The notes under the pieces are model-generated. The model worked only from the letters and a program-made list of their open reading frames with translations. It was not told where the DNA came from and made no database searches. Below are positions 1 to 12,254 of a stretch of DNA of 64,000 nucleotides, in pieces (the stretch's first letter is position 1; each line of letters opens with the position of its first letter). This stretch comes from Coptis chinensis (lineage: Eukaryota > Streptophyta > Magnoliopsida > Ranunculales > Ranunculaceae). The stretch is from contig CM027378.1 of assembly GCA_015680905.1 (NCBI GenBank), forward strand, positions 72,879,501 to 72,943,500. The letters are read 5' to 3'. Made by a program: the position numbers and the translations under genes.

Positions 1-1
1 T

Positions 2-2272
2 GCTATCAGATATCTTGATTGGAACAGTGGGTTAGTAGTTTCTTCAGAGGAAGATTCATACCAGGAGAGATTGTGTGGCTTGCAGGACATTGGTGGTCAC
101 ATAATGAAAATTCCACTTGTTGGTTTCCAAGTTTTGCTCTGTATGCGCTTAGAGGTATGCTAGACTCTGAGATTCTGTGAAGATCATGTACATTAATTAC
201 CATAGATAATAGCATCTCCAATCACACCCTATATGGCACCCTATCCTCGTTTGTAGTGAAACCAGGCCAAGAAATCATCTCCAATAACACCCTATATTTT
301 CTATATCTCTATTTTCTTTCAACATCTTTTCTCGTTTAAAAAAAGATAGTGAAAGATGTTCGCCTCTTTAAAACATCATGAATAATGGCGCAGAGGTTTC
401 CACAAAGTGGGAATACATCACCGTGGCTCGTCAAGAGCACAATCCTCTTTAACTGGGTGATCTTGTTTCCACCAATTTAGTGAAACCCACATAGTAGACC
501 CCTCACGAAGGACCCTCGTGTATGGGTTATAATCTCTCATTTATCGCAATAAATAGTACTCATATCTAATAGTTATAAATTTTCAGGGAACACCGCCTCG
601 TGCTAGAAATATTCCGCTTCCACTTCTTTTCGCCCCACTTTTCCTACTTCAAGGTGCTGGAGTATTGTTTGCAATGTCAAGGTTGGTGGAGAAGATTGTT
701 CTATTACTGCGGAGTGGGGCTTTTACAGGGAGATACTTCACAATCTCTTCAAGAGCTCGTGATTGCTTTGGGTTCTTGCATCATGGTTCAAGGTGATTTG
801 ATGTTCAAATGAGATATTAGTATTTGGATCCCTCTACAGATACAGAAACTGAGTAAGTTTTTTTGGAATTGTTATTACACTGCTGTTAGGCTGCTTGGCT
901 GGTGGTCAATTGATGAAGGTAGTCGAGAGGAACAAGCTCGAATTTACCACTCTGGGACTACGGGGTGAGTGCTGCGTTATATTTATTTAGAACAGGTTTA
1001 AAATTAATCTTGTAGGTATCCCACTTTTTTCAACTTGTTTTGTCTGTGTGTTGACTCCTAACACCTATGAATAACTTTTGTCTACATTCTTCAGTATTAG
1101 AAAAATAGTTTGTCAGAGTGCATTTATTTATGAAGTAGCAATAGAATTATCTGCGCACAAATTAAGTTGTTTTGCATATATTTTGAAACATTTAAATTTG
1201 ATCGGTCTGAGCTTGGGGTAAAAGACACTATTTTTGGAATTGATGTTTATACTCCTATTGGTGGCACAGTTGTTAGGAAATCTGCATCTGTGTGCTACAT
1301 GGTTTTGTAGTAAGTGTGAAACTTATGGTTTGAAATTTTGAATTAAGTACTCCAGATCACATCTGTGTGGTCTTTTGTATTGTCCGATATACACAGCTAT
1401 TTCTGTTTCCTGATTTTTGTCAGACTGGATGTTAACACAGGTATAATACTTTCTGTGGTTATCCACCTGAGATTGTGAAGAAGATGCCAAAAAAGGATCT
1501 CGCTGAAGAGGTGCATGTCATTCTTTTCTACCATTTACTGAATTGTTTGGGATAAATGTTGGGCTCTCATTCATATGATCTGACGATTGCTTTTTTACTG
1601 TTAATCGTGTTCCATGTAATGAATGATCATCTCGATGAGATTTTTAGAGTTTCATGGTACTATAGCTGATAATATTGTTTTAATAAGAACTTCCATCTCA
1701 GGTGTGGAGGTTACAAGCAGCTCTTGGTGAACAAGCAGAAATCACTAAATATAGCCAGCAAGCATATGAAAGACTTCAAACGGTAATAGTCTCAACTTTG
1801 TTGGACTGTCTTGTGCATGTTGAGATTTATTTTAGTGATTGGCATAAACTGCTATGCGCACTACACCTGCCATTTTTATCAGACTACCATGCTCAAACTG
1901 TTACCTCTCTCATAATCAATTTTAAAAGAAACAAAAAAAGAATTAGGTTCCATCTTTTTTAAATCCTTGTATGAATTTTAGCTATTCCGTTGTGCGTTCA
2001 TGTTATTATCCCTTCTTCAGGAAAAGGTATTGTGTAGAGTTTGCTTTGAGGGAGAGATAAGTGTAGTTCTCCTTCCATGCAGGCATCGCGTCCTTTGTAG
2101 GTATGTTATACGCTTCTGACTGCACCCGTGAGTTGGTTCATTCTCTTTTAATATTCCTCTTTCTTACTTTGGTTCTGTCGTGAATATCTGCAGCATCTGC
2201 TCTGAGAAGTGTAAGAAATGCCCTATTTGTCGAGTCTCTATTGAGGAGCGCTTGCCTGTGTACGATGTATAG
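2..2272 (+). CDS. TMEM185-like (Fragile-X-F-associated) protein with C-terminal RING finger, 3' part
   Basis: The 5' end lies outside the window. Seven exons read through in phase: 2-152, 587-792, 890-964, 1441-1510, 1702-1782, 2021-2100 and 2194-2272 (TAG). All introns have GT-AG ends. The visible part has a hydrophobic stretch (PLPLLFAPLFLLQGAG), then SRLVEKIVLLLRSG, then GWWSIDEGSREEQARIYH and CGYPPEIVKKMPKKDLAEE. It ends in a C3HC4 RING: CRVC, PCRH, CSIC, CPICR, with the C-terminus ERLPVYDV. From memory this matches the plant Transmembrane Fragile-X-F-associated family (Arabidopsis At1g73950 type), in which a TMEM185-like multispan domain precedes the RING. The likely role is a membrane-anchored E3 ubiquitin ligase; its substrate is unknown. 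All eight zinc ligands are present. The first intron (153-586) holds an AT-rich stretch that looks like a short MITE. The family match is strong; the function is inferred. Confidence 0.88.
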
Positions 2273-4017
2273 TTCATTCATACTTCAAACTGTACTTTTG
2301 AGGCAAGATATTAGAGTTTCAACTGACGTACATAAGTTAAGCAGTCAGATATTGCAAGGAGACTGGTGTTACACAGTCCCTGCTGAAACTGCAATGAAGA
2401 CCCCTATATGTTGCTTGCTAAATTAACTGAAGCAAGCACTAGAAGAGTTGGAAGAGTGCAGTTGGCTTGATTGTGTATTATGTTGCATTGATCTCCTTTT
2501 GTCATTGTAGATATACCACAAATTTACAACAAAGAAATTGTAATTCAAGTTGCAAGCTAATGGGTTTCCCAAATTGTGGATCCAACCGTTTGGGAACAAT
2601 CACAGATCTAACCCCTAAGCTTGTCTTCCTAACCAGCGCCAAAGGAAGTTTTTGTGATGCTTTGGGTAAAACGGTTGTGCTATGTGGTTCTTTTGTGACA
2701 TTTTGTCAGTTTTGTATATCAATGTGCTGATAGCGATCCATATATCGAATCAATATCTAATCGTTAATGTGTTGAACACTTGCAAAAAAATATGTGAAGT
2801 TCGGAATTCAAATTAAATGTGCTTTCTTTTTGTCATGCGACACTTGTGCAGTGGATTCTGGTTCCTTGATAACTCTTGGATGCAACTAATTGCTACTTTG
2901 TGAGGGGCTAAACAAGGTTTGCTTGACATCTAGTAGTAGAAGATTTGTTTCCATCTGACGAGTTACATACTAAAACGTTTGTGTGCTTAAGCATTTCTAG
3001 TATGGGTAGGTTTAGTCTTTGGTTGCATTTAGCGTCAAGCTGGTTGAAACTTGAAAGTCAAACTACATCTCGTATTACCACTCTACCAATTCCACTCATG
3101 TGTATGATACTTATTTTTATGGAATTCGCAAAAACTGTGGAAATAGAGGGACCCAGAAAATCTCCCAGTTAGCTTGCCAATTTGGCATGAAAGAATGCAA
3201 GTAGGAATCAGGAATGTCCCTAGACGATGCTGTAAACTATTCCCCATTAAGTTTCAGCCCATGTTATGACGACTCAACTTATTCATGATGTGAATGCGAG
3301 TTTCTGTTGTCCATAATCTTCCTGTTTCTCAAGGCTTACTTTTGCAAACTGCTTTCCCTTTCAAAACTATTGCTATCATTGAAATATAAATGATTTTCGG
3401 TACAACTGTTACAGATTTACAACTTGCACACTGGCTTGAAACAAATTCCATAAAAAATAGTTCTCCAGAACTAAACAAATTCCATAAAAAATATTGTTCA
3501 GAACTATGCTATCTGAATTCTGAACGCAATACTCCTGAACGTTTTCATGTTCTCTCCGTTTTGGGCTTTTACTGATATCCAGAAAGCAATTCATAAATCA
3601 ACAAGAGAAAGAGAATAGTTATCCAAATACTGAATCATGCTCCCTGCCTGACACTCAGAAAGTATGATCAAGATACTTTTCGACAGAAATCAAATATAAA
3701 GAAGTGTATTCGCAAGGATAAATAAACAATTTTCGTGTACAAGTTGAGAAATGTAATTGGATATTCTGCCAAAGTGATTTCTATCTCACTTTCCCTGCTA
3801 CATAAAGGTCAGGGAAAGAATACAAGGAGGCTCAGCTAGTTGAAATTGCAATGGAAGCTTTGAGACCAAACAGGGATTAGAACAAACTCATTTGAACCTC
3901 GCCAACACAAAAGCACCGTGATCAAAGAATCCAGTCAATCCCGTCATAAGGTACTGTCTTCTTTTGGCATTGAGGAAGGACTCGCCTTTAACAGAGGCAA
4001 AGTAACACTATCTGGCT
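2273..4017. other. 3' flank between convergent genes
   Basis: This stretch lies between the stop of the RING gene (+) and the stop of the DENN gene (-), so it should hold both 3' UTRs. Short open frames in it show no family resemblance. A degenerate direct repeat of about 40 bp containing ACAAATTCCATAAAAAATA occurs near 3440-3505. Nothing else was recognised. Confidence 0.5.
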
Positions 4018-6444
4018 TTACCTTGGTGAATGGGGAGAAACAACCTCAACTAGAATGGAAGGATGCCCAGGGACTTTAGTCACTTCCAAACTACCTTGTA
4101 GTAGGGATGCCCTTTGTGGGTTGAAAAGTAGAAGCTGTTGCATGTCCTTGGGAAGCACCTTGAACACTGCTTGCAAATCACCCTTGAGCTTTTGGCACGC
4201 AACCACAGAGTCTGCACTACTGCGCCCAGAATGCTGTAACTGGAAAGTTTTAAGAAAAAAGATTATAATTTAGTATGCAAAGGGTTGTGTCATTTAAACT
4301 GATGCCTTAGACCAGTACTACTTTAAAAAAAAATTGTGTGATATAGAATTTAATGGGTCGTGTTGTTTAAACTGTTGACTGAAGCCAGCCTTCCCATCTA
4401 TAGAACTTCAAAAGGCTTTTACAAACAGATCTACTATGTATTTCATCAAATACTCAAACTCGTCGACAAGTGAGAAGAGTAATCAGAAGAGGCAGAAAAT
4501 ATATTACCTGTATCTCTCCAAGTAAATGTTTTTCAATTACATTGAAAGAATCAACAATTTCCAATTCAGACATTTTCAAAAGATATTGTTGAATCTCAGT
4601 CCTCAACCTCGCCTGCCTCCATAGTCTATGTTGTTCTTGTTCAGCAACAGTGCGCCTTCTCTGGAACCATGGCATAAAGTTGTGTCCTTTCAAAAAGCGC
4701 CTGAGAATAAAAATGACCAAGACATACCAAATAAGTGATTCAGTTCCATAGTCACTGTAATGACAATATAGAGTAGACTAGTTATAAACTTATAATATGC
4801 AAAGCTATTGGGGAGGTAGAATACCAAAATAAATGATCCTAAGTAGAGGGTACATGCGAAAGAAAGAAGAAAACAATAGCAAAACACTGAAAGGCATCAG
4901 CAGCTAGCAGGTCTTACCTATATAGGTCCAGCCAATTCGCCCTCATCCTTTTAGATAAGAACTTCCCAGCGCCGGGCTGATAAGCTCTCAAGAAATTCAT
5001 CAGCATTAAATGTAGGCAGAGGAGGAGGATCAAAGAAAGGCGAAGCTCCTTCAGAAGGCGTAGTAGCTCTCAAGTATGGGCCGAAAGGTGCAAGGAAGTT
5101 TGTTGTTAGCTCCAAGAAATGTCTCCGCAGGATCTCATTGTTAACAACTGACATTGACTCCTCAACCCTTGGGGACATCCCTGCGTCAATAAGCCTGTTC
5201 AGGATAGCAGTGTCTGGTTTGGTTGTTGCACTATATGTGCTCCAAACAGCCTCCCTATGTTCCGTCATTAGACAAAGGGGACCATCTCTCCGCAACTTTA
5301 CAGAATTCAACAAATTTGAAGGAGACAACTTCTTTAAGGACAACTGCTGCAATCCAAAACCCTCTAGCTTACTAAAGGTCTTGCCTGAAAAGGACGACTT
5401 GGGAGTTAAGGTGAGCCTGCTTGAATTAGGAGCAGGGTTACCAACTGAAACAATGTGCGGTATGCACCGAAGGGACTTGAGGAAAAACAGGTTTGTTACA
5501 CCTAGAACCATTGGAGGAAAAACATCTTTTTCGCTGAGTGAATTTAAACGGCGAAAATCCGGGTCATGAATAGTAAAATATGGCCGGAAATCAACACTAC
5601 AAAGAAGAGGAGCAACCAAACTTACAAGGGTAGCAACAGCTTCACAACATTGGGGAGGCGTTGGTGCAATTATAAGAATAGGTTCGCCAATAATCAAAAG
5701 CTCCCACAACAACCATAGCTGCAGAAGTATCCCTCTGAATGTACCAAAAATATCCGCATCATGAAACAAACCCTGCGGAATAGACTGATTGGTAGGAAGT
5801 AATGGTGCCATTGATGAAACAGACTCGTCCGCCAATACCCCACCCTCTAACGGCAAACTATGAGCAGGTGGGAGATTCACTTTCAATGTAGCATTTCCTA
5901 TAGGAAGCTCCACTAAAGTACCATGTACCGGTGCAGGCCACATGGACACAAACAAAGCCATATGCTCAAGCGCTTTCTTCCCAAGGTCGAAATACAAAGG
6001 ACCCAATATTTGTAACAAAGGTCTAAACACACTCAAGAATGGACTATGCGACAATATAACAACAGACTTCTGTTCCCCACCTCTCTTTAACCTCTCATCT
6101 TGTCTCTGCCTATTGAATACATAACCATACATATATCCATTACCATTACTATTATATCCACTACTTGTTTCTACATTGCGGTTTGGTAAACGAAAAAAGA
6201 AGATACAATCATGAATACTAGAGCGATTCTTGTGTTGCGAAACGGAATCGGGAAATGAAGTAAATGATATCTCAAGCTCTTGTTCTTGAGTAATACAACC
6301 AGGTGGATAACAGTCTTCTATAACTTGGCCTTGTTCAAGATCAAATCTAATAATACAAAATGCAACTGCCCATCTTCTAAAACCTTTCGGGTCAAACTTA
6401 GAATTCAGTTCTTGTCTTAAATTAAATGAAGATGACCTACTCAT
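4018..6444 (-). CDS. DENND6-type DENN-domain protein (apparent frameshift at 4974)
   Basis: Three exons on the minus strand: 6444-4918, 4700-4508 and 4239-4018 (TAA). The start is the ATG at 6442-6444 (MSRSSSFNLRQEL). The N-terminal DENN part reads WAVAFCIIRFDLEQGQVIED and SFTSFPDS (about residues 25-65) and FFFRLPNR (about 82-90). The central DENN part holds FRGILLQLWLLWELLIIGEP and VATLVSLVAPLL. Exon 2 has GHNFMPWFQRRR and EQEQHRLWRQAR. This is the layout of animal DENND6A/B and plant At5g35560-type proteins, which are Rab/ARF-pathway guanine-exchange-type trafficking factors. The first exon runs in frame to LESLSAR, then meets a stop at about 4950. Moving one frame at about position 4974 restores the conserved run GKFLSKRMRANWLDLYR into the donor at 4917. 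The gene therefore has a small indel, either real or an assembly error. Expected length is about 646 aa, normal for the family. Confidence 0.88.
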
Positions 6445-8085
6445 GTTTACTAATAATTATTTCTGTGTTTAACTAAATGGCCAACTTTTCATTTTCTATA
6501 AAACACCCAACAAAGATGTAGTAGAGTTTTTTTTCGGTTACCTGAGATTATTGACAGAGTGATGAGTGACGTCGTGTGAAAAGGATCTCTCAAGTTCAAT
6601 TATATTAGATTCAGACGAAGCTATTGTTGGATCAGGTGGCTGTTTCTGTGCATCCTTTTTTACGTTGCTCAAAAATGACAAGAATTCGTTCTTGGCTTAC
6701 AGGCGAAATTATCTTGAAATGTCGAACATATCTCGCCATGTCTGATATATTCAACTTTCTTCAAATTATCTTGCGTTGCACGTATGTAATAATAGCCCTA
6801 CGCCCCTACTCGAGTTTCCAATGTTCAACCCGAGCCTGGGACTAATGATTAGGAGGGTAAAAAACATCGAAATTGAAATCATATAATAAAATCAAAGAAA
6901 TTTGATTGTTTGAAAATGATTGATTATATTGTTCTCTCTAAAATAAAATAGAAATTTTCAATTTTTTACAAGAATAGAAAGATTGAAATATATACATATA
7001 TATATCAGTGTTCTAAAAAATACTAGGCGGTAGTCGAGTGGTGGGAGATCGCTGGCTTACAGGCTTATAGTAGTGCACTAGATGAAATTTAAAGTGATAA
7101 GCGCGATTTTTTTTTTTGTCTAATATATATAATACACACCTATATTATAAGAAATGAAGAAAATCATTTACCATAATTCAAAAAATAAACACATACAAAT
7201 ATACTTATTATAAAAATGCGTAATAGTTGAAAAATATCGACTTCATATAAAAACATACTCTTTGTTATAGTAACATATAATTTACATTAGATTTTAGTCT
7301 TTTAAACTCATTCAAATTTTAAGTTTACACGGACTTTTAATTTTTGATATTTAATCATTTAAAAAAAATGACTGGACCGCCTAGACACCTCTAGTCGGCC
7401 CACCGATTTTTTAAACGACTTAGGCCTAGCCGAGTTGGTTAGGCACCGCCTAGCGCCTAGAGACCACCTAGACCGATTTTTAGAACAGTATATGTACACG
7501 AGGCTAAGGCCGACTCAAAATCGAGTCGGGTTTTGATTTGTTACTAAACCAAGCTCAGACTACGGATATGATATGTTAGCCTAAGACCAATAAAAATTGA
7601 ATTTTAGTCCATCGGGCTTGGACTAACTCGACCCATGTTCCACCCCCATATAATAAATACAGTATTTTACGTCTTTTATGAAATAAAATCCAATTTAAGT
7701 TTTCCAGTCCTATCGAAAGATCATGCAATCTATTAAACCTGACAAATTAGTACAAAATAATAATCGTATACTTCCCACTTATGCACATTAAACTGACACC
7801 ATTCATCACACCAAATATCAAGACACCATCAACAATTTATTTGGCGGGACCCAATAATTTCAAAGTTAACATAGTAGGTCCCACACGCCCACACAAGTCT
7901 ACGGTTGACTTGCCACCATCTTGCCATCTTCCGTTCTATCAATATGAATATATGAATATATATATATAATATAAAAGGAGAAAAAGAAGTAGTACTTAAA
8001 AAAGAAGTTTAGAAAGACCATTGTTACTAGAGAGATGAAGTGGGTTTGATCCAATAATCTTTAAGAGCACCCTAGTAAGTTCTAG
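6445..8085. promoter_or_regulatory. Divergent intergenic region between DENND6-like and SOG1-like genes
   Basis: The DENN gene (-) and the NAC gene (+) start at opposite ends of this 1.6-kb stretch, so both promoters and 5' UTRs should be here. A TA-rich run with a TATA-like box (ATATAAAAGG) lies at about 7968-7978, roughly 110 bp before the NAC start codon. A MITE occupies 7008-7488. No shared element or open frame of note was seen. The promoter role is inferred from position. Confidence 0.4.
7008..7488. mobile_element. MITE-like element with short terminal inverted repeats
   Basis: The left end reads CAGTGTTCTAAAAAATACTA. The right end, near 7477-7488, reads GATTTTTAGAACAGTA, which is its imperfect reverse complement. 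Both subterminal regions carry CTAGGCGGT/ACCGCCTAG and similar CCTAG-rich stretches in inverted order, while the middle is AT-rich without coding. The size (about 480 bp) and these ends suggest a non-autonomous DNA transposon, possibly hAT-type. No clear target duplication was found, so the class is uncertain. Confidence 0.55.
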
Positions 8086-11000
8086 ATGGCAAGGTACTAT
8101 TTTTCTTCTTGATGTTTTGTGGTTTTGTATATTTTGATTACTTGGGGCTGAATAAAAATGTCTTCTTTAAGCACTAATGTCTTTTGATTATGATAAAATT
8201 TGTTTTTTAAGTAGGTTTTCCAGCTTTGGGTGTTGTTTTGATTGGTGTTATTTGGTGTGTTCTGCATTTTAGTTATATTGGGTTTGAATAAAAATTGATT
8301 CTTTAGCACTTTTGATGTGAGTGTTGTTTTGATTTGTTTGGTTTTGAGTGTTTCACAGTTTGTTCTGTAAGGTTAAAGTGTTTCTAGCATTAATGCGTCT
8401 AGATTTGATCAGTGCATTTGAGTTCTGGTTGCATATTTCTCTTTTATTGATGTTGTGGACTAATATGATGTGTATTTGACAGTTCAGTTTAGCTTGTGAC
8501 ATTGATGCATATGCACTGGATACTTTGTTTTTGCTAGTAGACGTGAAGTTCATGTCAATGTATTATATCAATAAAGCTTTATATCTAAATCCTGTGTCTC
8601 TATTGGTTGCATATAAGTTGCCTCCTTTGCGAATGAAATGCATGGGTCTGATCTTAATGTTGTTTATGAAAGAATTACATTTTAAGTGATTAGATGCAAC
8701 TCTTTTCTATTTGATTATAATTGTTTTATTCGAACATGCAGCACGTCATGGCTGGTGGACAGCAAAAGATTTGCAACAAAAATCAAGAGTGCATCTGAAA
8801 AATGTGATCCCAAATGTGTCAACTGGAAGAGCAACCCAGCAAGAGCTTGCCCCAAGTGCAATCATGTCATTGACAACAGTGATGTATGACTCCTTTACTC
8901 TGATGAATATACCTAAGTCTTATTGATAAACTGTATTTACTTCATTGATTACTGTCAGGAACTAGGCAAAAAAAGTATCAAACCTATTTTGTTTTGTGTT
9001 TGTAATTTATAGACAACAAAGCTAGTTCAATAGATGGATACTGAAACTTAAGCAGAATATATATTAGAATTTCCCCCCTCAATATGGATACAAGTTATAA
9101 CATATTCTGTTGAAAATGTGCTTTGATACCATGTGATTTGGATCATATCAGATGAATCATTAGCTCTGACTTTTGTTTGGGGAGAAAAACCCAGACTTTG
9201 GATAACAGATTCAATCCACCATTTTAAATATAAACAAGTGTGATTGTAGAGATAAGGTTAGACTGCATTTGTGTGTTTATGTAAATAAGAAGTGTGTACA
9301 TTTGATTATCGTTGGAAGGGGAGAATAATAGCGTTTGCTATATCCTATCTGTAAGCCTTTCTGCTCTCACTTGAAACAATAAAGAATAAACTTATCTAGA
9401 AGGACATGCTATTCTGTTGTACTGTGAGCATTTAGATTCCCATGTGCTTTGGGTTTTCTAGAAAGCTGTGAGTTGATGCTTACTGCTAAAAGAATTGCAA
9501 GTGTTTGTTGGAAAACATCTGGTACTCTTTAGCGGCTAGAGTGTATTGTTGAGGTGTTTGTAGTTGATCTTTACTTCTGATACACAGCTTGACTATTTAT
9601 TGTACAGTTTTACCCCCATCAACATGTAGTTTATTGTATCAGAGTCTAAACACTTTGAAATTTCCTTTTTTCAGGTTACTCAAGACTGGCCGGGATTACC
9701 CTGCGGTGTGAAATTCGATCCTTCTGACCAAGAGATAATTCGGCATTTACTTGCTAAAGTTGGTTTTGGAAATGTGAATCCCCATCCTTTTATTGAGGAG
9801 TTCATTCCCACAGTCAATGAAGAAGATGGAATTTGTTATACCCATCCTCAAAAGCTGCCAGGTTGGTACTAGTCATGGTTGTTTTCTTTTTCCTTCTGTT
9901 ATAGTCCAATGAGCTTTTATAATTCTATTAACTAATGGTAAGTACGCTCTTGTAGGAGTTAAGCAAGATGGAAGTGTTTCCCATTTCTTTCATAGAGCAA
10001 TCAAGGCTTATAACACTGGGACTCGAAAGCGTCGGAAGATACATGGTGACGACTTGGGTGATGTCCGTTGGCATAAAACTGGCAGGACAAAACCTGTGAT
10101 ATTGGATGGAGTTCAAAGAGGATGTAAGAAAATTATGGTTCTGTACATGAGCACGACAAATAGTCGGAAACCTGAGAAAACTAATTGGGTGATGCACCAG
10201 TATCACCTTGGCACGGGAGAGGATGAAAAAGATGGAGAGTATGTCGTTTCCAAAATATTTTATCAGCAGCAGGCAAAGCCTGGTGATAAAGTTGAAGAAG
10301 ATGTTTCTTGTGAGATCACAGAATCCACTATTGCAAAAGTAGATCCGTTGACTCCAAAATCTGTTATTCCCGAACCCCCTCGTACTGAAAGGCGTCATTC
10401 TGATGTTGATCCTGGAGAAGAACGTGTGCTAGGGGACATTGTAAACTCTTCTCAGGTACAAGAATTGTCTGTTGTCTTGAGTCTTTTTCTTATTAGAGAT
10501 GATTCACTCCAATTCTTTTATATTCTATTCTCAATGTAATACTGATATTCTGCCTTCCTCTTTTGTAGTTCAAGAATCTTGGAACTGGGAATGTAGATGA
10601 TGACGTACCATTGGAGGGGGTGCTTGAGGATCATAATAACCCAATATCAGAAGATCTGGAAAATCACATGCTGGGTGATAATGACGATTGTATTGAAAAT
10701 TTGAAATGGTCGGAAGGTGAATCAATATCACAATATCTGTTAGATTCTCAGCAACTTGTCGAAGACTTGTCTCTATGCGATGACCTACTTCAGAGCCAGC
10801 CCTTAAATGAAGAAACGGATGGTGAAAGAAAGAACAGGCATCACCTACCTGATTATTCTCTCATCGGAGGAGTGGAAGTGTTTAAGGAGGACTTGGAGGA
10901 GTGCCAAAACTTGGATCTTAGTGATCTTCCAAGTGATACTAGGAAAAAACACTCGAACCTTGTCTAACTGATTATGTTCAAGGTTCTGAATATCCTAAAC

Positions 11001-11269
11001 ATGATCCAGAGGAGTTTGCAAAAACCGGTCAGCTTGATCCTTCAAATATTGAATTTGATACACCTCCAGATTTCAGACTTAGCCAGCTTGTATGTTACCA
11101 TAACCTTTTCTTTTAAAAATAGTTCTCAGCTCTGAACGTTGAAGTTGTCATCAGATGTTATTTGCTTATCGACCTGTTTTTAATATTTGGAGTACTGAAT
11201 TGTGTTTTTTAGGAGTTCGGATCTCAAGATAGCTTCTTCGCTTGGGCTGGGAGCAAGTTATCGGACTGA
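8086..11269 (+). CDS. SOG1-like: SOG1-type NAC transcription factor (DNA-damage response), frameshift in A-run at 10944-10949
   Basis: Six exons: 8086-8093 (ATGGCAAG only), 8742-8883, 9675-9861, 9956-10455, 10569-11089 and 11213-11269 (TGA). The N-terminus after the 8-nt coding exon reads [18 protein letters not shown], followed by a Cys-rich stretch ([19 protein letters not shown]) typical of SOG1/ANAC008. The NAC domain spans about residues 54-218 ([66 protein letters not shown]). The acidic tail has five SQ motifs, three clustered (ESISQY, LDSQQ, LQSQP; about residues 333, 339 and 355), then RLSQL and GSQD. SOG1 is known to be activated by ATM at SQ sites and to switch on repair and cell-cycle arrest genes. 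In exon 5 a stop appears after KKHSNLV. One extra A in the six-A run at 10944-10949 would restore the frame through [10 protein letters not shown], and the exon phase then fits exactly. Length is about 471 aa. Confidence 0.9.
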
Positions 11270-12040
11270 ATGGGGTATGTGCACTCATTTAATCTATTTT
11301 TTTCTGGTGCATGCAATACGTGTAATTGGGAATATATTGTAATTGTGCCCTTCTGTTGCAGGTACGAAGTGTATAATTCTGGTACTTGACCCCTTTCCCC
11401 CTCTGCATGAATACTCCTTACTTATTTTGGCTCATGTCAAGTTGTCACGTAGCGTTGACTGTTGGCTCTCCTTTTGGCGCATCTAATTTTGGAGAAGTTC
11501 AGTTTGCAGGATAACTTTCCTTTTGCAAGGGTACAAGACCCTCAGCTATTTTTTCCTAGCTTGGCAGAAGGCTGGTTTCGAATTGTGGAACTATAGTTAT
11601 CCTGATTTTGTACCCATTTTGGAATTTAAGTGGTGTGCTATTTAAATATGTGGAAACAGTTTATGTGAAAAATTAACACTATATTAGGGTGGAAGTGCTC
11701 TGTAATTCCCCAATTCGTCTTTTGTAAATCTGCTTCTCCGTCTCTTCTCTGAGAAACCTGCCAAAATGTTTCTTCCTTTTGTCCTTAGTACAAGTTTTAA
11801 TTTAGTTGGTTAATAATATATGGAGTCTTCTAACTGATCTTGCTTTGCTTTTAGGTAACTAGGTCAGAGGTGCATGACTTTTATTCCTAACATGTACGTA
11901 AATACAAGTGAAACCAAATTAAACATGAGCATAGTTTGGATTTGAAGCTTTCAGTATAAATAAACAAAAGGTAGAACTATGAATATTCCGTTATCAGATC
12001 AGATAAGTGCAGGATCGGAATTGAGAAGCCCTACATATTT
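11270..12040. other. 3' UTR and flank of the NAC gene
   Basis: No open frame with family resemblance was found. A possible 3' UTR intron runs from a donor at about 11275 (GTATGT) to an acceptor TTGCAG near 11361. The rest is ordinary T-rich flank. Confidence 0.4.
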
Positions 12041-12240
12041 TTTAGTTTTTTTTATAACGATTCATTTTATTAAGTCCCAGGTAAAAAAGCAACAGTAGAT
12101 ACATGCATCCACAGACCCATAATTCCAACCTCACTTAGCTAATTTATGAGCCAATGTCTTACAGGCTACAGCATCAGAATTCAGAAGCTCCAAAATTAGT
12201 TTTTCAGAGAACCACTCATTCACTTTCTTTCGCATAACCG
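12041..12240 (-). pseudogene. Tail of a LINE (RNase H remnant)
   Basis: Read on the minus strand, a short frame gives DAVACKTLAHKLAK, which resembles the last helix of the RNase H domain found in plant L1-type LINE ORF2 (pattern N-x-A-H-x-LAK). About 110 bp later comes an A-rich end (TTATAAAAAAAACTAAAAAA on the minus strand, 12038-12057) that could be the LINE poly(A) tail. The identification rests on a short motif only. Confidence 0.35.
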
Positions 12241-12254
12241 AAGCTCAAATATAG

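Noticed and set aside
5138..6124. Plus-strand frames of 143 and 60 residues inside the DENN gene
   Set aside because: They are antisense to the long DENND6-like exon and have no family resemblance.
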